64,000 nucleotides of DNA, from contig NZ_CP011545.1 of NCBI RefSeq assembly GCF_001021045.1, positions 620,001 through 684,000 on the forward strand. The letters are read 5' to 3'. The stretch comes from Corynebacterium testudinoris (GTDB taxonomy: Bacteria > Actinomycetota > Actinomycetes > Mycobacteriales > Mycobacteriaceae). Each line of letters opens with the position of its first letter. The stretch's first letter is position 1. Position numbers and translations under genes: made by a program. Positions 37,162-44,430 of this stretch are shown piece after piece. A model generated the notes under the pieces. That model was not told where the DNA came from and ran no database searches. It saw only the letters and a list, made by a program, of their open reading frames with translations.

Positions 37162-39203
37162 TCAACCTGCAGGACTTGGATGATGACCAACGAGTTGCCG
37201 CCACCGCCCCCCGCGGTCCCGTGTGTATCCTCGCCGGTGCCGGGACGGGCAAGACCCGCACCATTACTTATCGCATCGCCCACCTTATTGACCAGGGTTT
37301 TGTTAGCCCCAACCGGGTCCTGGCGGTGACGTTTACTTCCCGGGCCGCGGGGGAGATGCGCCACCGCCTCAGCCTCATGGGCATCGGCGGCGTCCAAGCA
37401 CGCACCTTCCACGCCGCCGCCCGCCGGCAACTGTCCTACTTCTGGCCCCAGGTCGCTGGGTCTTTGCCGTGGCGGCTGTTGGATAACAAGTTCCCCTTGG
37501 TCGGTCGGGCGGCACGGTCAGTCGGCGTCGAGTCCTCTAAGGAAAACGTCCGCGACCTGCTCAGTGAGATCGAGTGGGCGAAAGCCACCCTCATCAGCGC
37601 TGATCAGTATGTGGAGTTCACGGCCAACTCCGATCGCACCCCGCCGGTGCCAGCGGAGAAGGTCGCCGAGGTCTATCGGCGCTACGAGGCGTCCAAATCG
37701 ACCGAGGAGGGAATCCTCCTCGACTTCGATGATCTCCTTTTGCACGTCGCCGCCGCCTTAGAAAATGCCCCCGGCGTGGCTGAGGAGTTCCGTGAGCAGT
37801 ACCGAACCTTCGTCGTCGACGAATATCAGGACGTCACCCCCTTGCAGCAGCGCGTGTTGCAAGCGTGGCTGGGGGAGCGCGATGACCTCACCGTCGTCGG
37901 GGACGCCAACCAGACCATCTATTCCTTCACCGGGGCAACGCCCAGTTATCTGCTGGACTTTTCACGGACCTATGACAACGCGACCGTCGTCAAGCTGCAG
38001 CGGGACTACCGGTCCACCCCGCAGGTGACGGGAATGGCCAACACCGTCATTTCGAAGGCCACCGGGCGGGTGGCCGGCACGCGCCTGGAATTGGAGGGCA
38101 TGCGGGCGCCGGGGCCACAGCCCACGTACAACGCCTACGACGACGAACCGACCGAGGCCCGCGAGGTCGCCGGGCAGATCCTCAACCTGCTCAACCAGGG
38201 CGTGCCCGCGAGCGAGATCGCCGTTCTCTACCGCATCAACGCGCAATCCCAAGCCTTCGAGCAAGCGCTCGCCGATGCCGGGATTGTCTATCAGGTGCGC
38301 GGTGGCGAGGGCTTTTTCAACCGCAATGAGATCCGCCAAGCCATCAGCGAGCTCGTCCGCGCAGCCCAGCGCACCGACCTGCCCGACGACCCGGTGGCCG
38401 TCTCCCGCGCCGCCCTCGCTCCCTTGGGGCTGACGCCAACCGAACCGGAAGGTGCCCAAGCCCGCGAGCGGTGGCAATCGCTCCAGGCACTCGTCGACCT
38501 CATCGAAGAGATCGTCCGCGCGACCCCCGACCTCGACCTCACGGGCGTGCTCGGGGCTCTGCGCCAACGCGCCGACGCCAAGCACCCACCGACCGTGGAG
38601 GGCGTCACCCTGGCGAGCCTGCACGCGGCCAAGGGCCTGGAATGGGATGCGGTGTTCCTCGTCGGCCTGGTGGACAACACCTTGCCCATCAGCCACGCCA
38701 TCAAAGCCGGCGAGCACCAGATCGAAGAGGAACGCCGCCTGTTCTACGTCGGCATCACCCGTGCGCGGGAACACCTCCACCTGTCGTGGGCGCTGGCGCG
38801 GCAGGAAGGTGGGCGCAAATCCCGCACCCGCACCCGCTTCCTCGACGGGATTGTGCCCGAGTTGGACATCGAGAAGATTCCCGCGCGCACCGTGCGACCG
38901 AAACGGTGCCGGGTCTGCGGCCAACCGCTGGATACCCCAGCGGAGAGGGTCCTGGGCCGCCACGACGACTGTCCTTCGGGGGCCGATGAGGCGGTGTTTG
39001 ACACATTGCGCGCCTGGCGCTCCGAGGTGGCCCGGGAGAACAATGTCCCCGCCTACCTCATCTTCTCCGACGCCACCCTCATGGCCGTCGCCGAGGCAGC
39101 GCCGCGGGATGAACCGGAGCTGCTTGATGTCCCCGGCATCGGCCCCGTCAAGGCCGAAAGATTCGGCGCGGACCTGCTCTCCCTGCTGGATTCCTTCCGC
39201 TAA
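37158..39203 (+). CDS. uvrD2: ATP-dependent DNA helicase UvrD2
   Basis: 681 aa. SF1A motor with Walker A GAGTGKTRT (near 28), AVTFTSRAAGEM, VVDEYQDVTPLQQ, SLHAAKGLEWDAVF and LFYVGITRAREHL. A zinc-like linker CRVCGQPL … RHDDC (near 578–600) and a C-terminal HRDC domain (about 610–680, ending DVPGIGPVKAERFG) define UvrD2. GGAGG is 6 nt before ATG 37158, which overlaps the nudC stop. The stop interleaves with the convergent gene (CTAA). Confidence 0.95.
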   Translation: MINLQDLDDDQRVAATAPRGPVCILAGAGTGKTRTITYRIAHLIDQGFVSPNRVLAVTFTSRAAGEMRHRLSLMGIGGVQARTFHAAARRQLSYFWPQVAGSLPWRLLDNKFPLVGRAARSVGVESSKENVRDLLSEIEWAKATLISADQYVEFTANSDRTPPVPAEKVAEVYRRYEASKSTEEGILLDFDDLLLHVAAALENAPGVAEEFREQYRTFVVDEYQDVTPLQQRVLQAWLGERDDLTVVGDANQTIYSFTGATPSYLLDFSRTYDNATVVKLQRDYRSTPQVTGMANTVISKATGRVAGTRLELEGMRAPGPQPTYNAYDDEPTEAREVAGQILNLLNQGVPASEIAVLYRINAQSQAFEQALADAGIVYQVRGGEGFFNRNEIRQAISELVRAAQRTDLPDDPVAVSRAALAPLGLTPTEPEGAQARERWQSLQALVDLIEEIVRATPDLDLTGVLGALRQRADAKHPPTVEGVTLASLHAAKGLEWDAVFLVGLVDNTLPISHAIKAGEHQIEEERRLFYVGITRAREHLHLSWALARQEGGRKSRTRTRFLDGIVPELDIEKIPARTVRPKRCRVCGQPLDTPAERVLGRHDDCPSGADEAVFDTLRAWRSEVARENNVPAYLIFSDATLMAVAEAAPRDEPELLDVPGIGPVKAERFGADLLSLLDSFR

Positions 39204-40003
39204 AAGCAGATGGGGCATCGTGGGTGCGTGCCCCACACTTTTTCCTCGTCCGAACCATAGGGATCGACAGTGACGGTGTGCCCGGGTGGCGGCGCCATCC
39301 CGCGCAAGATATCGAGGGTGATCACGGCCAGCCGCACCGCCGTTGCCGTCACCACCACCGGGTCCGGGGCAACCGGCCCGCCCGGCAGCTGCGTGACCAC
39401 GCGGTGCCAAAACTCATCCTGATCCGTGCGGTGCAGGTCGACGCACAAGGGGCACGCCCCGAGGTTCTGCATACGCACCGGGCCCACGACCCCACGCTTA
39501 TCGACGATCGCCCCACTCACCCACCTGCCCACACAGCGCGCCAATGCGGGCGCCAACGCCCGCGCATGCGCCAACCGATCCACCACGAGCACCGGGGCAT
39601 CAATGTCGAGCGTGGCAAGGTAGGACAACTCCGATTCGCCGCGCATGGGAGCGCGCACCCGCACCCCCGATTCCTCCAACAGCGACGCCGTCGTCATTGC
39701 CAACGATCCCCGTCCGATGAGCACCACCGTCTCGGTTCGAACCGGAACGAGCACATCGAACGCGATAAGATCATCCACGAGACTTCGCGCCGCAGCCAGA
39801 GATAACCCCAACGTGCTCAGCCCCTCAACCATCTGCGCCACGGTGTGCGGCGTGCGAGTTTTCAGCAACTCCGAAACGACCAACGGCGCCTGTTTCAGCT
39901 CCACGACCCCCGAACGGGTGGCATCGAGCCCAAACTGGACCGCCCGCTGCCCGCGCAGAAACACATGTGCTCCCGGAGCCAGCCGCACCCTCATCTCCGA
40001 CAT
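39200..40003 (-). CDS. ThiF/TOMM-cyclodehydratase-like zinc protein (Rv3196 type)
   Basis: 267 aa. N-terminal winged-helix-like part (LAPGAHVFLRGQRAVQFGLD) resembles the leader-binding module of TOMM cyclodehydratases. The middle is Rossmann-like (TVVLIGRGSLAMTTASLL). The zinc-type pairs CPLCVDLH and HPRCPIC at the C-terminus are the hallmark of ThiF/SagC-like proteins. No YcaO partner or precursor peptide is seen nearby. ATG 40003 was chosen with GGGGA about 8 nt upstream; ATG 39994 is possible. Mycobacterial Rv3196 occupies the same locus. Confidence 0.75.
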   Translation of the reverse strand: MSEMRVRLAPGAHVFLRGQRAVQFGLDATRSGVVELKQAPLVVSELLKTRTPHTVAQMVEGLSTLGLSLAAARSLVDDLIAFDVLVPVRTETVVLIGRGSLAMTTASLLEESGVRVRAPMRGESELSYLATLDIDAPVLVVDRLAHARALAPALARCVGRWVSGAIVDKRGVVGPVRMQNLGACPLCVDLHRTDQDEFWHRVVTQLPGGPVAPDPVVVTATAVRLAVITLDILRGMAPPPGHTVTVDPYGSDEEKVWGTHPRCPICF

Positions 40004-40057
40004 GTCAGTTTCCCCTTCCCCCTTCCGCACATTCGACCACAGATACAATGCGCTGTC

Positions 40058-40567
40058 ATGCCCAGAGAGTTCGCCGAGATCGAAGTCATCCGCTCCGCCC
40101 GACGCACCCGCACGGTCCAGGCACGCCAGGTGGGGGAGAAGATCATCGTGCGCATTCCCGCCCGCATGAGCGCCGCCGAGGAGAAGAAAGCGGTGGCCAG
40201 CATCGTCGAGCGGCTGCGGCGCAAGACCACGAGTTCGCGGACCTCGGATGAGGACCTCCATGCCCGGGCCATGGCACTCAACGAGGACATCCTGGCGGGC
40301 CAAGCGCAGGTCGGATCGATACGTTGGGTGTCTAACCAACAACGACGCTGGGGATCATGCACCCCCTCCACCGGGGACATCCGCATCAGCGACCGCCTCA
40401 AAGACGTCCCCGACTACGTGCTCGATGCCGTCCTCGTCCACGAATTAACCCACACCTTCATCCCCGGCCATGGGCCGGAGTTTTGGGTGTGGGCGGATAA
40501 GGCGCCCAAGGCCGAGCGGGCCAAGGGTTACCTCGAGGCGTACCAGCGGCTAACGGGGACGGCTTAA
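40058..40567 (+). CDS. YgjP-like (DUF45/M48) metallopeptidase domain protein
   Basis: 169 aa. Zinc motif HELTHTFIPGHGPEFW (about 129–144; HExxH plus a downstream His/Glu) and the upstream RWGSCTPSTGDIRISDRL are characteristic of the YgjP/DUF45 family. Often single-domain proteins of unknown substrate. ATG 40058 has TACAAT (40044–40049) ending 8 nt upstream, so the mRNA is probably leaderless. Convergent overlap of 4 bp (TTAA) with the next gene. Confidence 0.88.
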   Translation: MPREFAEIEVIRSARRTRTVQARQVGEKIIVRIPARMSAAEEKKAVASIVERLRRKTTSSRTSDEDLHARAMALNEDILAGQAQVGSIRWVSNQQRRWGSCTPSTGDIRISDRLKDVPDYVLDAVLVHELTHTFIPGHGPEFWVWADKAPKAERAKGYLEAYQRLTGTA

Positions 40568-41958
40568 GAGTCCTTATCTTCGGTATCGTCCTTGTCGGCC
40601 TCACCGCGGAGCATCTCCTCCAGCTTGGCAAACTCCTCATCAAAGCTATCGTCGCCGCCCTCATCGAGCAGGCCGTCGATGAACTCGGCGGAGTTGTCCA
40701 GGTGCTCGGCCAGCGGCATGAAATCCGGGTGCTCCCAGATCTTGTCGCGGCGCTGTTGACCCACGGCGACGTCGACGCGGCGCCACAGCTCCACGGCCTC
40801 GGTGATCTTCGGGGCGTTGAGCTCGATGCCGACGATCTTGGCAAAGGCCTGCTCGGCCGAACCACCGGACGCCCGGCGACGGCGCCAAGCTTCCGTCATT
40901 GGCACCGTCGCCGGCATGCGCTCCGCCAGCGCCTCAGTGACCACGTACTCCACCCAGCCTTCGACGAGCGCGAGGAGAGTCTCCAGCCGGGAGGCCGCTG
41001 CCGCGTTGCGGGAAGAGATGCGGGGGGACAAGTCCATGCCCTGCAGGCGCTGCATGGCATCGTGGAGGGCCGCCGGATCGCCGGTCTCAATGTTGAGCTC
41101 GCGGGTGGCTTCCTCGATGTGGGAGGTATCAATGACCAGGCCAGCTGCGTATTCCTCGACGGAGGCGACGATCCGCTCCACCAACCACGGCACGTGGCGG
41201 TACAAACGCTGCCGGGCCGATTCGCGGGCCGCAACGTAGACGATCACCTCTTGGGGTTTGATATCTAGATCCTTCGCCGCGGAAGAAATATTCGCCGGCA
41301 GCAGCGCCGTGACATCCGTCGGGGCGACGGGCAAACCAAAGTCCGAGCCAGTAAGTGCCTGGGAGGCTAGATCGCCGAGGGCGTTGCCCAGCTGCATGCC
41401 AAAGTTCATGCCGGAGAGCGAATTCATCACCTGCAACATTGGGCCAGCCATCTCGCGGGCCTGCTCCGGCAGGGACTCAATCTGCGCCTCATTCATGTGC
41501 TCCGCGACCGGGGTGACCAGGCGCTTCCACATCGGCAGCGTCTGGGTGAGCCAATCCTCTGAGTTCCACGCCAGGACGCGACCACCCGACGCGGGGAGGT
41601 CCGTGGAGTTATCCAGCCACAAGTCAGCCAGCCGCACAGCTTCCTGCACGGCGTTAGCATCCTGGTCCCGAACCGGAGACTGCGCGCCGATCTGCTGCCG
41701 GGCGATGCGCTCGGCGAGCTTGTAATTTACCGGATCCGAGTTCTCGGGAGAGTTCATCGTGGACCCCATGCCTGAGAGCATCTGGCCGAACTGGTTGAGC
41801 ATGTCGCCCAGGCCGCCAGCACCCTGCCCCGAACTACTGGGGTCACCAGGGGTGCCAAACCCGAAAGCCTCGAAGGGGTTTTGCTCGCGGCGCCGCTTCT
41901 CATCGTCATCGTCGTCGTTGGAATTACCAAAATTAAAGCCAAATCCGCCTGTATTCAT
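40564..41958 (-). CDS. Zincin-like DUF2342 family protein (Rv3195 type)
   Basis: 464 aa. Acidic/Gly-rich N-terminus (about 1–70), then the helical zincin_2 (DUF2342) domain. The family's catalytic-type segment, usually containing an EAAHxRLF-like string, reads RESARQRLYRHVPWL (near 248–262), where I expected His and see Arg. Annotated elsewhere as zinc-dependent metalloprotease; activity is doubtful here. TAGATT (41965–41970) ends 6 nt before ATG 41958 (leaderless). Divergent from the PDZ protease. Confidence 0.82.
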   Translation of the reverse strand: MNTGGFGFNFGNSNDDDDDEKRRREQNPFEAFGFGTPGDPSSSGQGAGGLGDMLNQFGQMLSGMGSTMNSPENSDPVNYKLAERIARQQIGAQSPVRDQDANAVQEAVRLADLWLDNSTDLPASGGRVLAWNSEDWLTQTLPMWKRLVTPVAEHMNEAQIESLPEQAREMAGPMLQVMNSLSGMNFGMQLGNALGDLASQALTGSDFGLPVAPTDVTALLPANISSAAKDLDIKPQEVIVYVAARESARQRLYRHVPWLVERIVASVEEYAAGLVIDTSHIEEATRELNIETGDPAALHDAMQRLQGMDLSPRISSRNAAAASRLETLLALVEGWVEYVVTEALAERMPATVPMTEAWRRRRASGGSAEQAFAKIVGIELNAPKITEAVELWRRVDVAVGQQRRDKIWEHPDFMPLAEHLDNSAEFIDGLLDEGGDDSFDEEFAKLEEMLRGEADKDDTEDKDS

Positions 41959-41964
41959 GTCCCC

Positions 41965-42031
41965 AATCTACCGGCGCTCACCCGCTATCGGCCATGGTGG
42001 TAGCAACGCTGACAGCGAACACAGGTAATCT
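41965..42031. promoter_or_regulatory. Divergent leaderless promoters, DUF2342 / PDZ protease
   Basis: Minus TAGATT (41965–41970), 6 nt, ATG 41958. Plus TAATCT (42026–42031), 8 nt, GTG 42040. Neither gene has a Shine–Dalgarno. Confidence 0.5.
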
Positions 42032-42039
42032 GGCTCACC

Positions 42040-43107
42040 GTGAACCGTCCTCCTCGTCGCCTCCGCACCCTCGCCTGGGGATCCATTCCGGTGCTCGCTC
42101 TCTTCGCGCTCGTCTCCCTGGATCACGTCCCCGGCACTGAGATCTCGTTGACCGTGCCCTACGCGGCGGAAGGTCCGGGTCCGATCTTTGACACGCTTGG
42201 CGATGTCGAGGGGGTCCCCGTCGTCGAGATCGATGGCGCAGGGGAGCCGGTCGACGATACCGCCGGTCAGCTGCAGATGACTACGGTGTCCGTGCGTACC
42301 AATATGACCTTGTCTCAAGCGATTGGCCGCTGGCTGACCACGGACGACACCCTCGTGCCCATCGAGCAGATCTTCCCGCCCGACTTGTCCCAGGAAGAGG
42401 TGGAGCAGTCGAACCGGCAGGCGTTTAGCTCCTCGGAGGCGTCCGCCACGGTGGCGGCGATGAATCACCTCGGCCGCCCCGTGCAGGTAGTGGTGGCCGA
42501 CATCGTGGAAGACTCCGCAGCCGAAGATGTCCTGGAAAGCGGGGATGTCATCGTGGGAGTGGATGGCCAACCCGTCGATCGCCCTGGACAGGTGCAGGAC
42601 CAGGTGCGAGCGAAGAAGCCGGGCGACTCGGTGGACCTGGCGTTGGTGCGCGATGGTCAGCCGGAGAACGTCACGGTGACGCTGGGGGAAAATCCCCGCG
42701 ACGCTGCCGTGCCCATGCTCGGCATCCTCATGAACTCCGAACCGACCGATGGCATTGACGTCTCTTACAACCTTCAGGACGTCGGCGGCCCAAGCGCCGG
42801 AATGATCTTCTCCCTGGCGGTCATTGACAAGCTGTCCCCCGGCGAGCTCAACGGTGGACGCCACGTCGCTGGCACCGGCACCATCTCCGAGGATGGGACA
42901 GTGGGTCCCATTGGCGGCATCGTGCATAAAGTACAGGCCGCTGAGGCCGATGGTGCCGAGCTATTTTTGGCCCCCGCCGTCAATTGCTCCGAGGCTGTCA
43001 GCCGCGACCACGGGGACATGGTCATTGCCAAGGTGTCCACCCTGGACGACGCCATCGCCGCCATGTCGGACTTCGCCGCTGGGCGCGACGTCGCTACCTG
43101 TTCTTAG
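42040..43107 (+). CDS. Membrane-anchored PDZ and Lon-like serine protease (YlbL/Rv3194c type)
   Basis: 355 aa, GTG start. One N-terminal TM (about 10–27), a PDZ domain (about 145–225: VVADIVEDSAAEDVLESGDV), and a Lon proteolytic domain with catalytic Ser in GGPSAGM and Lys in GIVHKVQAA, the Ser/Lys dyad. The active site faces outside the membrane. B. subtilis YlbL is an extracytoplasmic checkpoint-recovery protease; the role here is unknown. Stop interleaves with the convergent lipoprotein gene (TTAG). Confidence 0.9.
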   Translation: MNRPPRRLRTLAWGSIPVLALFALVSLDHVPGTEISLTVPYAAEGPGPIFDTLGDVEGVPVVEIDGAGEPVDDTAGQLQMTTVSVRTNMTLSQAIGRWLTTDDTLVPIEQIFPPDLSQEEVEQSNRQAFSSSEASATVAAMNHLGRPVQVVVADIVEDSAAEDVLESGDVIVGVDGQPVDRPGQVQDQVRAKKPGDSVDLALVRDGQPENVTVTLGENPRDAAVPMLGILMNSEPTDGIDVSYNLQDVGGPSAGMIFSLAVIDKLSPGELNGGRHVAGTGTISEDGTVGPIGGIVHKVQAAEADGAELFLAPAVNCSEAVSRDHGDMVIAKVSTLDDAIAAMSDFAAGRDVATCS

Positions 43108-43757
43108 GAGGCGTCTTCGGTCGGCTCCGCCGGGGCCGACGAGGTGCGCGACGCCAGGCCGAGCTCGTAGATCTTCTTTTCCGGGTCTTCGCGGTCAGAT
43201 GACACCATTTGTTGCATGACCAGGCCCTTGTCATTGTCCACGACCGTGATCACCGCCGTTGTCCCCAACGTCGACCAACCAACCACGCGGGAGCCGGTGT
43301 CTTCCACTACGCGGGAGCTACGCAGTTCTGTCAGCAGCTGCGTCGTGGACGCGGCTTTCGATTGCGAATCGAAGAATTGGAACTGACCAACCTCGGCGCC
43401 GGAGCACTCATAGGCGTCATTGATCCCGCTCGGATTGCATGAGTCAAAATCCTCAAACAGCGACGCCGGGGCGAGCGAACCAAACAGCTTCTTCGCTTCC
43501 GCTACATCCTTGGGCATCCCATTCTTCGCCGAAGTCGCCGTCGTGCTTGCCGACGCCGTCGAATCCCCTGCATCCTCCACCTCTGTCGAGGTGGTCGTCG
43601 TCTCGGTGGATTCCGCAGGTGTGGTGGTCGATGTTGTCTCTGAAGGAGCAGGCGTGGGGTCGCCTTCGTCATTGTTGTTGCCACACGCGACTAACCCCGC
43701 ACTCAACGCAACGCAAGCGGCGAGAGCAGAGAGGCGGGCAGTGGGAGAGTGGCGCAC
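43104..43757 (-). CDS. Lipoprotein of unknown function
   Basis: 217 aa, GTG start with GAGGAG 9–10 nt upstream. The signal peptide ends in LVACG, a lipobox with the modified Cys near 25, followed by a long Thr/Ser/Pro/Glu linker (about 30–85) and a globular C-terminal domain with a Cys pair (DSCNPSG, YECSG). This is a typical corynebacterial surface lipoprotein layout. No domain recognised. Confidence 0.8.
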   Translation of the reverse strand: MRHSPTARLSALAACVALSAGLVACGNNNDEGDPTPAPSETTSTTTPAESTETTTTSTEVEDAGDSTASASTTATSAKNGMPKDVAEAKKLFGSLAPASLFEDFDSCNPSGINDAYECSGAEVGQFQFFDSQSKAASTTQLLTELRSSRVVEDTGSRVVGWSTLGTTAVITVVDNDKGLVMQQMVSSDREDPEKKIYELGLASRTSSAPAEPTEDAS

Positions 43758-43802
43758 GACGGTGTTACTCCTCAGGGCTGTTCTTAAGACGTCCCGGCTA
43801 GT

Positions 43803-44342
43803 CTAGTCGACTGCTTCCGGGTCCTGCTCAAGGCCATATCGCAATGCCAGGAGCACTCCCGGGGCGACGCCCGGGCCGCCGCGGAGATTTATTCGGTCCT
43901 CCGCGAAGGGATCGCCCTCCGCTAATTCTTCCTCGGTGGGCCGCATTTGCAGCAGCGTCAGCTCCACTCCTTCGGCGCGCAGGACACCGGAGTAGAGGCG
44001 CGCGGGGCGGGGAGCCACCTCACTGTCCTCATCGGCATCGGCGGTGTCCCGGAACGTGATCTCCTGGGCCAGGATTACCCCTTCCACCTCAGTCGGCCAG
44101 GCCAAACGGGAGAGGTAGTCCCCCAGTTCGTCGGAGCCGGGGAGGATGTGGGACGGCAGATCCTGCACCACCAGGGTCAGCGGAGACGCCTCATCGGGGT
44201 CGGCTAATTGGTCGGCCAGCAGCGCTGTGGGGACCAGCGCGAACAGCGTCGGCGGGGCATCCCAACCTTCTGCATGCACGAACTCGACGGCCTCTAGCAT
44301 CGCGGCGTTGAGAGCCGGAGTGGCGGAATCGGGTGCACTCAT
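43803..44342 (-). CDS. PPA1309 family protein
   Basis: 179 aa cytosolic protein with FVHAEGWDAPPTLFALVPTALLA near the start and the central WPTEVEGVILAQEI, features of the actinobacterial PPA1309 family, which is generally encoded beside UPF0182. No catalytic motif. AAGGA is 6 nt before ATG 44342. Transcribed divergently from UPF0182; function unknown. Confidence 0.82.
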   Translation of the reverse strand: MSAPDSATPALNAAMLEAVEFVHAEGWDAPPTLFALVPTALLADQLADPDEASPLTLVVQDLPSHILPGSDELGDYLSRLAWPTEVEGVILAQEITFRDTADADEDSEVAPRPARLYSGVLRAEGVELTLLQMRPTEEELAEGDPFAEDRINLRGGPGVAPGVLLALRYGLEQDPEAVD

Positions 44343-44430
44343 CGTTCATCCTTTTGGTCACGAAGGGGGGAATTTCTCTAGGCTAGGACAGTACACCTGC
44401 AGGTTTAATTAACAATTTAGGAGTAAGGAA

